DNA of 48,581 bases, taken from the NCBI GenBank assembly GCA_035471805.1, contig DATIPS010000017.1:1-48581 (forward strand). Reading direction: 5' to 3'. The stretch is from Acidimicrobiia bacterium. GTDB taxonomy: Bacteria; Actinomycetota; Acidimicrobiia; Spongiisociales; JAHEDJ01. The translations under genes and the position numbers were made by a program. The notes under the pieces were generated by a model. It searched no databases. It saw only the letters and a list, made by a program, of their open reading frames with translations, and was not told where the DNA came from. Below, piece by piece: positions 6,759 through 15,131 of this stretch; the stretch's first letter is position 1, and every line of letters begins with the position of its first letter.

Positions 6759-7514
6759 GTGAAGAGCTGGTGGAAGGCTGTGCTGGCCTACCCACCCACT
6801 TGGGTGGCCATCGTCGCCGTTCTCGTCGCCGAATGGGCGATCTTCAGCTGGTTTCAACCCCCGGCAGTGCTCGTCGGAATACTGATAGCGCTGGGAGTTG
6901 TGGCGATCATGGTGTGGCCCATCACGATGTCGGCAACCGGAACCCTCTCCCGACTCCAGTTTGAGATTCCCAAGCTCAGCGAAGTCGACCAAATGGAGAT
7001 GGCAAAACTCGAGAAGGAGCTCGCCGCGCTCGAGGACACCAGACCGGGCTATCAACTGAGGGCCCTCCAGGAGAAGCGTGACAATCTGGCCGAGGTACTC
7101 GGCCGGCGACTCGACTCCGGAGAGTTGACGTATGCCCGCTATCTGACGACGGCGCAGCAGGTCTATCTGTCGGCGCTCGACAACCTCCGAGAAGTCGCAA
7201 TCAGCCTGAAGAGCATCAGCACCATCGATGACGGCTACATCGAGAGCCGGCTCGAGGAACTCGTCCTGAACGGCAGCGGCGAGTCAACCGAAAGAGAACG
7301 GTCCTCGCTGGAGGGCAGAAGAGCTCTCCGCCAGGCCCAGGTGAGGAAGGTGGCCGACCTGCTCAGCCAGAACGAGTCGGCCATGACCGCAATGGACAAG
7401 ACCGCTACTGCACTGGCGGACGCCCCGATCGGAAGGACACCCGAGGACGCAGAAGCCTCCATGGCGGCATTGGAGGAACTGGCCCAGCGGGCCTCGAAGT
7501 ACGCGACCGGTTAG
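6759..7514 (+). CDS. XpaC-like membrane coiled-coil protein of the TelA operon
   Basis: A 251-residue protein with two N-terminal membrane helices (about residues 10-27 and 35-55) followed by a long, charged, coiled-coil cytoplasmic region (about 70-245) with no enzymatic motif. Its place directly before a TelA-family gene and its two-helix plus coil layout match XpaC in the xpaC-yaaN pair of Bacillus; the assignment rests on layout and neighbourhood more than on residue identity. GTG 6759 follows AGGGGA at eight bases; an ATG at 6684 also has a GAGGAG site but would add an unlikely Arg/Cys/Gly-rich leader. Inference: membrane partner of the TelA-like protein. Confidence 0.65.
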   Translation: MKSWWKAVLAYPPTWVAIVAVLVAEWAIFSWFQPPAVLVGILIALGVVAIMVWPITMSATGTLSRLQFEIPKLSEVDQMEMAKLEKELAALEDTRPGYQLRALQEKRDNLAEVLGRRLDSGELTYARYLTTAQQVYLSALDNLREVAISLKSISTIDDGYIESRLEELVLNGSGESTERERSSLEGRRALRQAQVRKVADLLSQNESAMTAMDKTATALADAPIGRTPEDAEASMAALEELAQRASKYATG

Positions 7515-7564
7515 AACCAGCGGAGGGCAGGCGGAACCCGGCAACCGCCAGGAGGAGGAGAACC

Positions 7565-8764
7565 ATGAGCGACTCGGACCACAAAGCCGCTGAACTGCGT
7601 TCAGCCCTCAGCCTCGATCTGAATGTCGAGGCCACCAAGGCAGAGTTGGCGCTGCCCGAACCGGATCCCACCGAAGAACTCCGAGAGCGCGCACGGCAGT
7701 TTGCCGACCAGCTCGTCGCGTTCGACCCCGCAGACCAGTCATCGCGTGATACGAACCGGACAGCCGTCGACGTCATGGGTCGCGACCTCCAGCGTCGAGC
7801 CGCCACCAGAAGTCGCATGCTCCAGGCTCCGGTCAAGGACCTCGTAAGAGGAACCGAGGACGGCGGGCCGATCGCCAACTCGCTGGCCGATCTTCGAATC
7901 GAAGTCGAAAAGCTCGACCCGGCCTCGGTTGACTTCAGCCCCGGATGGTTCACAAGGGTCTTGGGCAGCATCCCCGGCATCGGAACACCCTTGAAGCGCT
8001 ACTTCATGCGCTACGAGAGCACACAGACGGTGATCGATTCGATCATCAACTCTCTGGAGAAGGGCCGAGATGAGCTCAAACGGGACAACGTGACTCTCAG
8101 CGAAGATCAGAAGCAGATGAGAGAACTCACCTTGTCATTGGCGGAGCAGGCGGCTCTCGGGCAGGCGTTGGACGAGGCAATCCAGTACAAGCTCAGCCGT
8201 GAAATCTCGCCCGACGATCCACGCCGTCAGTTCATAGAGGAAGAGATTCTGTTCGGCCTTCGACAACGCACTATGGACCTGCAACAGCAACTCGCCGTCA
8301 ATCAGCAGGGTGTCCTGGCAACCGAACTCATTGTGCGCAACAACCGCGAGCTGATTCGGGGCGTGGATCGTGCGGTCGACGTTACGGTGAGCGCACTCCA
8401 GGTTGCCGTCACGGTGGCCCTCGCCCTGGCCCATCAGAAGATAGTCCTCGACAAGGTCGAGGCGATCAACCGGACCACATCCGACCTGATCGCAGGAACC
8501 GCCGAACGTTTGAAGACCCAGGGGACGGAGATACATCGGCAGGCGGCAGGAACCATGCTCGATATGGATTCTCTTCGCTCCGCGTTCGAGGACATCAATA
8601 TCGCTCTTGGTGAGATCTCCAGGTATCGCAAGGAGGCTCTGCCGCAGATGGCCAATACCATTCTCGAGCTCGACCGGCTGACCGCTGAGGGCGAGGCCGC
8701 CATCGGTCGCCTGGAGGAAGGGCAATCAGCGAGTCCCTCGATCGAACTCGAGGCCGGCGGATGA
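7565..8764 (+). CDS. TelA-family toxic-anion-resistance protein
   Basis: A 399-residue, mostly helical protein of the TelA family (PF05816). Family landmarks: an N-terminal helical arm, VKDL..VEKLDPASVDF, a short glycine segment IPGIGTPLKRYFMRYESTQTVIDSII, a LSEDQKQMRELT helix, and RTMDLQQQLAVNQQGVLATELIVRNNRELIRGVDRAVDVTVSALQVAV, the strongest signature. Despite the family name, tellurite resistance is rarely the true role; related genes sit in envelope-stress and vWA/Ter-type clusters. A strong AGGAGGAG site precedes the ATG. The 3' end overlaps the vWA gene by four bases (ATGA). Confidence 0.92.
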   Translation: MSDSDHKAAELRSALSLDLNVEATKAELALPEPDPTEELRERARQFADQLVAFDPADQSSRDTNRTAVDVMGRDLQRRAATRSRMLQAPVKDLVRGTEDGGPIANSLADLRIEVEKLDPASVDFSPGWFTRVLGSIPGIGTPLKRYFMRYESTQTVIDSIINSLEKGRDELKRDNVTLSEDQKQMRELTLSLAEQAALGQALDEAIQYKLSREISPDDPRRQFIEEEILFGLRQRTMDLQQQLAVNQQGVLATELIVRNNRELIRGVDRAVDVTVSALQVAVTVALALAHQKIVLDKVEAINRTTSDLIAGTAERLKTQGTEIHRQAAGTMLDMDSLRSAFEDINIALGEISRYRKEALPQMANTILELDRLTAEGEAAIGRLEEGQSASPSIELEAGG

Positions 8765-10470
8765 GAACTCCACAACCGCGCAAGGTGCGGGACCGGAGGG
8801 CGAGGCGAATCCTCGCAGTCATTTCCGCACTCATGATGCTGGTCGCATCGTGTGGCGGTGACGCCGAACCACTCGATCCGATCGAGGCGGCGGACAGACT
8901 GCAAGAACTGGTCGGCGAGATCGGCTGGCAGAACTCCCCTGTCACCCGCAAAGCCAACGTCCCGCCACCGACCCTCGAACTCGAAGACACTCTTCCGCCG
9001 ATCGACGAGTTTCCGCTGGTCGTAACGGCCGCCCGGGGTTCGGACAGAGTCGTTGCGGAGATCTTCGCGTCGACCGAGAAATCCGGAGACGGTACGGACA
9101 GGTGGATGGTCGAGGTCGCCGAGTCGTTCAACGATGCCAGCCTGGCTCTGGCGGACGGGAGAGTCGCCCGCGTCGAAATCCGCAAGATCGCCTCCGGTAC
9201 GGGTTATCAGTTCATCTCGGCCGGACGGAATCTTCCAGCCGGTTTCAGCCCCTCCAACCATCTCTGGATCGAGATGGCGAAGGTCCATCGCCCGATGACG
9301 GCCGTCAGCGACCGGCTGGTTCCGAACGTAGCCGGGATTGTCATGAAGTCGGAAACCGCCGAGGAGCTCCGTTCGACCTACGGGGATCTGACCGCTTCGA
9401 ACCTGATCGATGCGGTGATAGCCGGCGACGTGGTGATGGGCTACACGGATCCCTTCGCCTCCAGCACGGGCCTCAACTTCTTGCTGACTGTTCTCGATGA
9501 GTTCGCCGGTGGGCAGGAGGATCGGCTCGTTGCCCCCGACGTTGCAAGCGTGTTCGAACAATTCCAACAACAGGTGCCATTTGTGGCGCTGACCACGCTG
9601 CAGATTCGCGAATCGGTCGAAAAGGAGGCGGGAACCCTCGATGCGTTCGTCATGGAGTATCAAACCTTCGTCAACACGGATTCGTTGAAGAGCGGTTTCG
9701 AGTTCATCCCGTTCGGCGTCGGCCACGACAATCCGCTCTACGCCGTCGGCGATCTTCCACCCGAGCAGCTCGAGGTTCTGGAGCTGTTTGCGGACTTCGC
9801 CGGTGAGTCTGAGTTCATGAAGGAAGCGGCGGACTTCGGTTTCGATCCTCCAGCGTACGACTCGACGGTTGCGATTCCTTCTGGAGCGACGTTGATCCAG
9901 GCACAGAAACTCTGGAAGGACAAGAAGGACGGAGGCAAACCCGTAGCTGCCGTCTTCGTCACGGACGTGAGCGGGTCGATGGCCGGCAGCCGCCTCTCGG
10001 CGGTGCGGAGGGCGCTGCGCTCTGCACGGGAGTTCATCAGCCCTGAGAGCTCGGTCGGCATGGTCGAGTTCAGTGACGTGACCACGCTACGGCTCCCGAT
10101 CGCGCCATTTGATCTCAACCAACAAGGGCGGTTCGTGGCAGCCGTCGAAGACATGAACCCGGCCGGTGGGACCGCGATGTACGACGGCATCACCCTCGGC
10201 CTGTCGATGCTCCTCGACCACAAAGCCTCCAACCCCGACTCGAAACTGCTTCTCATCGTCCTCACCGACGGTGCTACCAACGAAGGTCTGACACTCGGCG
10301 AAACAGAAGAGATGATCGGCGGCCTGAGAATCCCGATCTACACGGTCGGTTTCGAAGCCGATCTCGATGAGCTCGGTAAACTGGCGTCGCTGGTCGAAGC
10401 GGCCAGCATCAATGCCAGCGAGGATGATGTGGAATTCAAGATCGCTTCGTTGTTCAACGCCGGGATCTAG
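8761..10470 (+). CDS. Lipoprotein with periplasmic-binding-like and vWA domains
   Basis: A 569-residue lipoprotein. The lipobox LVAS-Cys31 ends a basic signal peptide. Residues about 80-370 resemble an extracellular solute-binding fold (FPLVVTAARGSDRV, IDAVIAGDVVMGYTDPFASSTGLNF, VALTTLQIRES). Residues about 395-565 are a von Willebrand A domain with an intact MIDAS: Asp402-x-Ser404-x-Ser406 (DVSGS), a Thr in GGTAMYDGI and Asp in LTDGA. It starts inside the TelA stop codon (ATGA). Known family knowledge: binding-protein/vWA fusions occur widely in actinobacteria. Inference: an outer-surface ligand or metal-dependent sensor arm of the TelA/XpaC membrane complex. Confidence 0.9.
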   Translation: MRTPQPRKVRDRRARRILAVISALMMLVASCGGDAEPLDPIEAADRLQELVGEIGWQNSPVTRKANVPPPTLELEDTLPPIDEFPLVVTAARGSDRVVAEIFASTEKSGDGTDRWMVEVAESFNDASLALADGRVARVEIRKIASGTGYQFISAGRNLPAGFSPSNHLWIEMAKVHRPMTAVSDRLVPNVAGIVMKSETAEELRSTYGDLTASNLIDAVIAGDVVMGYTDPFASSTGLNFLLTVLDEFAGGQEDRLVAPDVASVFEQFQQQVPFVALTTLQIRESVEKEAGTLDAFVMEYQTFVNTDSLKSGFEFIPFGVGHDNPLYAVGDLPPEQLEVLELFADFAGESEFMKEAADFGFDPPAYDSTVAIPSGATLIQAQKLWKDKKDGGKPVAAVFVTDVSGSMAGSRLSAVRRALRSAREFISPESSVGMVEFSDVTTLRLPIAPFDLNQQGRFVAAVEDMNPAGGTAMYDGITLGLSMLLDHKASNPDSKLLLIVLTDGATNEGLTLGETEEMIGGLRIPIYTVGFEADLDELGKLASLVEAASINASEDDVEFKIASLFNAGI

Positions 10471-10475
10471 GAGAA

Positions 10476-10874
10476 GTGAAGCCGCTCGCCATCTGGCTGG
10501 CCGGGTTCGTCGTCGTGTTCGGTGCTTTCGCGCTCATCACGAACTCAACTCGCGGAACCGACCGCGTGTTCGTCGTCGTCGACAGCTCGTTCTCTATGAC
10601 CCCGGTGTGGAATCGGGTTCCTGCCGAGCTGGATGCCCTGGACGATGAGCGGTTCACGGAGTTTGCCCTCGCCACCGAGAAGAACCTTGTGCACACGTGG
10701 AGTTCCGGCCTGTCGCTCGCCGGAATCAACCCGTTCGCACCGTGTGGATTCGGACGGATAGAAGGCTATCCGGAGTTCGCCGAGGCGGACGAACTCGTCC
10801 TGATCACAACAGAGGGATCGTGCGAGACCCAGTCGCTGGCAGGCGACTGGACCGTCATCAAGCTCTCGCCCTGA
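10476..10874 (+). CDS. Small membrane-anchored protein with vWA-like MIDAS motif
   Basis: A 132-residue protein with one N-terminal membrane helix (LAIWLAGFVVVFGAFALI) followed directly by VFVVVDSSFSM, a DxSxS MIDAS-like motif at the end of a hydrophobic strand. The rest is short for a vWA domain (about 100 residues instead of 170) and contains two Cys (APCGFG and GSCETQ) that could form a disulfide. GTG 10476 starts five bases after the vWA lipoprotein stop, with AGGAGA overlapping that stop, so it is the last gene of the operon. It reads as a trimmed vWA partner of the preceding protein; function unknown. Confidence 0.65.
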   Translation: MKPLAIWLAGFVVVFGAFALITNSTRGTDRVFVVVDSSFSMTPVWNRVPAELDALDDERFTEFALATEKNLVHTWSSGLSLAGINPFAPCGFGRIEGYPEFAEADELVLITTEGSCETQSLAGDWTVIKLSP

Positions 10875-10959
10875 GCGTATAACGCCGGTTCCCTGCCGAG
10901 TTCGAGAGCGGTCCGGCATGACGATCAGCCCGGGCCGGGTCTCCGGGAGCCGTGCTCCT

Positions 10960-12201
10960 TCAGTCGTCGCCGACGATGAGCCGTGCGCTTCGCCCGTGAG
11001 TGAGATACGACCTGGCCCATTCGAGCAGCACCACCAACCGGTTGCGGAATCCGATGAGGAACACGAGGTGAACGAACAGCCAGGCGAGCCAGGCGGGGAA
11101 ACCCGACAAGCTGATCCGGTGGATCTGGGCGATGGCGGCGCTCCGCCCCAGTGTCGCCATAGTCCCCCGATCGACGTATCGGAACGGTCCCGGAGTGTCC
11201 CCGTTGAGCCGGGCGGTGACGGACCGGGCGGCGTGGCGCCCCATCTGTATGGCAGCCGGCGCCACTCCGGCCACCGGCCGGCCGTCCTGTTCGACGTTGG
11301 CCAGGTCTCCGATGACGAAGACGTGCGGATGACCCGGAATAGAAAGATCGTCGGTCACCAGCACTCTTCCCATCTCGTCGACGGGCACATCCAGCTTCGC
11401 TCCGAGCGGTGACGCCTCAACCCCCGCCGCCCACAGGACGGTGCCGGCATCTATCCGCCGATCGCCTATCGACACGCCGTGCTCGTCGATGTCGGTCACC
11501 GGACTACCTGTGAGGACCTCGACACCCAGCTTCTCGAGCTGAGTACGGGCCTTGGCGGACAGGGCCGGCCGGTAGGACGAGAGAATCCGATCGGAACCCT
11601 CGATCAGCATGACCCTGGCCCGGCCGGGATCGATTCTGCGGAACTCGCCCATGAAGGTGTGCCGGGAAATCTCGGCTATCGCCCCGGCCAACTCCGCCCC
11701 GGTAGCGCCGCCACCGATGATCACGAAGGTCAGCAGAGCCGCTCGCCTAGTTTCGTCCGGCTCCACCTCTGCCCGTTCGAAAGCCGTGAGGAGGCGATGG
11801 CGGATGGCAAGGGCGTCGTCGACACTCTTCAAACCCGGCGCGTGTTCCGCCCACTCCTCATGCCCGAAGTAGGCATCCCGCACGCCGGTCGCCAGGATCA
11901 GGAAGTCGAACGGCACCGACTGCTGGCCGGTTGCCATCACGACCCGCCGCTCCAGGTCGATACCACTCACCTCGCCCATCAGCACCGTGGCGTTGCCCTG
12001 CTTTCGCAGGACCCGCCGGATCGGTTCGGCGATCTCGATGGCGCTCAAACCGGCCGTAGCGACCTGGTAGAGCAGCGGTTGGAACGTGTGGTGGTTGCGG
12101 CGGTCGATCAGCACAACTTCGACCGGGGCCGTTGCCAGCGCCTTGGCGGCGTGGAGGCCACCGAAACCGCCACCGACTATCACCACCCGGGGTTTCTCCA
12201 T
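10960..12201 (-). CDS. ndh: Type II NADH dehydrogenase (NDH-2)
   Basis: A 413-residue FAD enzyme that oxidises NADH and reduces quinone at the membrane without proton pumping. N-terminal FAD fold VVIVGGGFGGLHAAKAL, the RNHHTFQPLLYQVATAGLS segment typical of NDH-2, a second dinucleotide fold FVIIGGGATGAELAGAIAE, the third FAD motif VFVIGDLA, and a hydrophobic C-terminal region (LAWLFVHLVFLIGFRNRLVV) for membrane attachment. ATG 12201; the longer open frame to 12327 is unlike the family. Only a weak ribosome site is visible. The next upstream gene starts 1.2 kb away but its stop is 46 bases off, so cotranscription is possible. Confidence 0.95.
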   Translation of the reverse strand: MEKPRVVIVGGGFGGLHAAKALATAPVEVVLIDRRNHHTFQPLLYQVATAGLSAIEIAEPIRRVLRKQGNATVLMGEVSGIDLERRVVMATGQQSVPFDFLILATGVRDAYFGHEEWAEHAPGLKSVDDALAIRHRLLTAFERAEVEPDETRRAALLTFVIIGGGATGAELAGAIAEISRHTFMGEFRRIDPGRARVMLIEGSDRILSSYRPALSAKARTQLEKLGVEVLTGSPVTDIDEHGVSIGDRRIDAGTVLWAAGVEASPLGAKLDVPVDEMGRVLVTDDLSIPGHPHVFVIGDLANVEQDGRPVAGVAPAAIQMGRHAARSVTARLNGDTPGPFRYVDRGTMATLGRSAAIAQIHRISLSGFPAWLAWLFVHLVFLIGFRNRLVVLLEWARSYLTHGRSARLIVGDD

Positions 12202-12247
12202 CAGCCTGAGGCTACTTATCAGGCAACTCTCGTTCGTCGCTCCCAGG

Positions 12248-13378
12248 TCATGCGAGGACCCGCGCCAGGGCATCGACGTCCCCCTCGTCGTTGTAGCCGG
12301 CCAGCGACACCCGAATCCGCCCTCCACGTGTTCCGCACACGATGCCGGCCGCTCGCAGCCGGGCCACGCTCCCGGCGACCGGTCGGTCCGGATGGCCCAA
12401 TGAGATTATGTGAGAAGAGGCGGACGGATCGTCCAGATCCCGAAAGGGCCGCCAGCCGTGAGCTGCGACGGTCCCAACGAGCCGCCGGGCCAGCCGGCTT
12501 GCGTGTTCGCCCACAGCTTCACGGCCGAGCGGAAGCAACTGATCCAGTGCAGTCGAGAGGCCCACCACCGAGACGTAGGACATGGTCGACTGCGTATACC
12601 GCCGGGCGTCGTCGGCGAGGGGCATTCGTCTGGCGTCGAAGTCGAATGGATCGGGAGCGCCCATCCAACCCGGTAGCGGCGGGGTCCGCTCCAGTATCGA
12701 AGGCTCAATGGCTCCGATCGCAACGCCCCCATGACCGCCCAGCCACTTGTATCCGCTGCCGACCACGATGTCGGCATCCCAGTCTGCGACGTTTGTCTCT
12801 ATCGCACCGGCGCCCTGAGTAGCGTCGACGACGAGCCTCGCCCCGACCGCTCTGGTTGCCAATCGGAGCCGGGGAACATCGACCAGGCTGCCGGTCGCAT
12901 ACTGGACGGAACCGACGGCCACCAGCGACGTTCGGTCGTTGATCGCCGCAACGATGTCTGCAGTCAGATCTGTGGCCGGGTCGTCTTCGACGAACCGGAG
13001 CCGGCACTCGTCCCGCTCGACCAGGCGCAGCCAGGGGCGTGTCACAGCCGGAAAGTCACTGCCAACCACTATCACTTCGGCCCCGGCGGGCGGCGGCAGC
13101 AGGTATGGAATCTGACCGAGCAGTTCGCCGGCGCTGGAGAGAATGGCGATCCGGCCCGGTTCGGTTCGCCACAGCCGTGCGGCCCGCGCACGCAGAACAC
13201 TGAGGAAGGCTGCCTCATCGTCATCGGACATGTGCAGGTTGCCGTGGCGTCCAACATCGTCGAGAAACGAATGCATAGAGGCGACCGTCGTGTTGCTCAG
13301 CAGGCCGAGGGCCGCCTGGTTGAGATAGATGCCTTCCGAGAGCGTCTGGTAATCGGAGCGGTCGAAGACGGATGCCAT
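12248..13378 (-). CDS. Class V aminotransferase (PLP-dependent, SufS/IscS-like fold)
   Basis: A 376-residue fold-type I PLP enzyme. The N terminus YLNQAALGLLSNTTVASM is the class V opening, VVDATQGAGA supplies the PLP-pyridine Asp, and SGYKWLGGHGGVAIG contains the Schiff-base Lys. The C-terminal part (SSHIISLGHPDRPVAGSVARLRAAGIVCGTRGGRIRVSLAGYN) is the small domain with the substrate-carboxylate Arg. There is no desulfurase Cys loop of SufS type, so a cysteine desulfurase is unlikely; substrate unknown. ATG 13378 has GAGGT upstream. Confidence 0.9.
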   Translation of the reverse strand: MASVFDRSDYQTLSEGIYLNQAALGLLSNTTVASMHSFLDDVGRHGNLHMSDDDEAAFLSVLRARAARLWRTEPGRIAILSSAGELLGQIPYLLPPPAGAEVIVVGSDFPAVTRPWLRLVERDECRLRFVEDDPATDLTADIVAAINDRTSLVAVGSVQYATGSLVDVPRLRLATRAVGARLVVDATQGAGAIETNVADWDADIVVGSGYKWLGGHGGVAIGAIEPSILERTPPLPGWMGAPDPFDFDARRMPLADDARRYTQSTMSYVSVVGLSTALDQLLPLGREAVGEHASRLARRLVGTVAAHGWRPFRDLDDPSASSHIISLGHPDRPVAGSVARLRAAGIVCGTRGGRIRVSLAGYNDEGDVDALARVLA

Positions 13379-13426
13379 TGGTACCTCGATCGGAGAGTGG
13401 GCCGCGCGGTGAGAGTCAAGCTACAC

Positions 13427-13465
13427 CGTGCTTTGCGCTCGCCGGTTGTGCGAGCGCAAAGCACG
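13427..13465. terminator. Perfect 16-bp stem-loop below the sigma/anti-sigma operon
   Basis: CGTGCTTTGCGCTCGC (13427-13442) and its exact complement (13450-13465) enclose a seven-base loop. It lies between the anti-sigma stop (13531) and the aminotransferase start (13378), both on the minus strand, so the likely role is to end the sigma/anti-sigma transcript. There is no U-tract on either side. Confidence 0.6.
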
Positions 13466-13530
13466 ATCGGCCCGACTCCCTCACCCGTCGTGTCACGCGC
13501 AGCTCGAGTGCCGGCTCACTCGCCGTTCCG

Positions 13531-14646
13531 TCACCTTCCGCACACCGGCCGCAGCCAGTTATAGAAGTCGACTGCCAGGACCCGCCCGTCCTTGCTGTCG
13601 GACCGGTCGATGAACTTGAGGATCTCATCTGTCGGTCCGGTGACTACCAGGCTCTCCACTTGCGGGTCGTTGTCGGCCAGGTAGGCGGCAACCCGCTGCA
13701 CCGATTCTTCAACTCCACCTTCGAGGAGGCGGGCTGCCACGTCCGGGTTCTCGGCGAGATGGTCGACCGAGCGCCGCACCTCTTGCAGAGCGTTGCGTAC
13801 CGATGGGCCGCTGATCCCGAAGTCACCGCCCGCACTGCCCGAGGAGCCGCCGAAGACACTACGGGGGATGCGGTCGGTCCCGACGCAGGTCGAGTATCCG
13901 AGCATGCGAAGCGGATCGGAAGCGGCAACTTCCGGAGCGGCCTCGGTGACCAGGAATCCCGCCCACACCACGCTCACGTCCGCGCCCGGAGAGTCTGCCA
14001 GAAGCTGTGCCTGGTCTATCGGGATGGCCGGGTAGAAGTCGACTGATACGGTGGCGACCGTTCCGCCACCCAATCGGCCGAGCAGTTCTTGCGCGGACCC
14101 CACCCTCGGGTCGGATTCGGCGAATGGCCAGATCGTCTCCCCTTCGGATCCGAAGAGACCGATTCGCGACGAGACGGTGCCGAGGTCGGCCTGGGCCGCG
14201 CCGATCGGCATCTGGACTGTGGCGGTGAAGGTCCGGTCCAGGACCCCGGAATCGACGGTGAACTTGTCCACGAATGCCCCCGGGTTGAACATGCCGGCAA
14301 CGTCGAATGTTGCACGGGCAACTGCTTCCGCCCGGTCGCCCCTGTTCATGAGAAGGGGATGAACCACGAAGTTCGAGATTATGAACAGGCTCAGACCGAG
14401 GGCGATGAGCATGACGGCCGCGTCGATCACGGTGCGCCAGAGCGCCCGCCGGACCGAGCGGCGCAGAGTCCGTTCGTCGACATCGGCGGTACCCAACGCT
14501 TCCAGATTCACGGGTGCGACTCCGTCCATGATCGCCCGGCAGTCGGGACATTCTTGGAGATGATTCTCGAGTTGGTCGCGTGCGGGTGGGTCGAGTTGCC
14601 CATCGGCGTAGCTCTCGAGGAGTTCCTGGGCTTCTTCGTGATTCAT
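13531..14646 (-). CDS. Anti-sigma factor with zinc finger, transmembrane helix and sensor domain
   Basis: A 371-residue membrane protein. Residues 1-45 form a ZAS-type anti-sigma domain with His29-x3-Cys33-x2-Cys36 (NHLQECPDC), which would hold the sigma factor encoded just upstream. One membrane helix lies at about 71-95. The large extracytoplasmic part (about 100-371) resembles Sigma_reg_N/Sigma_reg_C sensor regions: a TVQMPIGAAQADLG strand, an ASVVWAGFLVT-like core and an C-terminal VESLVVTGPTDEILKFI segment. The start codon overlaps the sigma stop (ATGA), coupling translation so that both are made in balance. The signal sensed is unknown. Confidence 0.9.
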   Translation of the reverse strand: MNHEEAQELLESYADGQLDPPARDQLENHLQECPDCRAIMDGVAPVNLEALGTADVDERTLRRSVRRALWRTVIDAAVMLIALGLSLFIISNFVVHPLLMNRGDRAEAVARATFDVAGMFNPGAFVDKFTVDSGVLDRTFTATVQMPIGAAQADLGTVSSRIGLFGSEGETIWPFAESDPRVGSAQELLGRLGGGTVATVSVDFYPAIPIDQAQLLADSPGADVSVVWAGFLVTEAAPEVAASDPLRMLGYSTCVGTDRIPRSVFGGSSGSAGGDFGISGPSVRNALQEVRRSVDHLAENPDVAARLLEGGVEESVQRVAAYLADNDPQVESLVVTGPTDEILKFIDRSDSKDGRVLAVDFYNWLRPVCGR

Positions 14647-15131
14647 TGGCTGGTCTCCGTGTAATGGGCCCGGAATGACATCCTGGCCCGATGGATCAGT
14701 ACTTTGACGGCCGCGATCGAGCAGCCGAGCACATCGGCCACCTCGGCGTAGCTGAGCCCCGAGAGGTCGGTCAGGAGGAGCGCCGTGCGCTGTCGTTCCG
14801 GAAGTCTCGATAGGGACCTGTCGATGAGCATGAGTTCGGTAACGTCGGTGTCCCTGGTTGCCGGATCGTCGATCTCCTCGACCGGTACGGGGCGACGGCG
14901 CCGCGTGTCATCGATGAAGACCGACCGGGCAATCGAGAACAGCCACGACCGGGGATTCCCGCCCCGATAGCCGCCCATAGACCTGGTGGCCTTGACGAAA
15001 GTGTCCTGCATCAGGTCCTCCGCCCAGACCGGGTCGCGGCACAGGGATACCAGGAACGCGTATACCGCGTTCGAGTGAGCCCGGTAGAAGCCTTCGATTG
15101 GGTTGAGTTCGATTGGATTGACAGTAGCCAC
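14643..15131 (-). CDS. ECF-family RNA polymerase sigma factor
   Basis: A 162-residue ECF sigma factor. Region 2 is at about 12-80 (FYRAHSNAVYAFLVSLCRDPVWAEDLMQDTFVKATRSM, the core-binding and -10-reading part), region 4 at about 102-155 (LPERQRTALLLTDLSGLSYAEVADVLGCSIAAVKVLIHRAR, the -35-reading HTH). GTG 15131 has AGGA five bases upstream; the frame is open to 15368, but the extension is Arg/Pro-rich with no sigma content. It overlaps the anti-sigma gene by four bases. An ECF-like promoter sits about 45 bases upstream, suggesting autoregulation. Confidence 0.95.
   Translation of the reverse strand: MATVNPIELNPIEGFYRAHSNAVYAFLVSLCRDPVWAEDLMQDTFVKATRSMGGYRGGNPRSWLFSIARSVFIDDTRRRRPVPVEEIDDPATRDTDVTELMLIDRSLSRLPERQRTALLLTDLSGLSYAEVADVLGCSIAAVKVLIHRARMSFRAHYTETSQ

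Noticed and set aside
8434-9726. 430-residue minus-strand frame under the vWA operon
   Set aside because: Shadow of the TelA and vWA genes; Arg/Asp-rich with no domain.
11479-12822. 447-residue plus-strand frame over ndh and aminotransferase
   Set aside because: Antisense shadow of two well recognised enzymes; no motif.
12248-13378. SufS cysteine desulfurase
   Set aside because: PLP Lys and fold match class V, but the catalytic Cys loop of desulfurases is not seen and no suf/isc partners are near.
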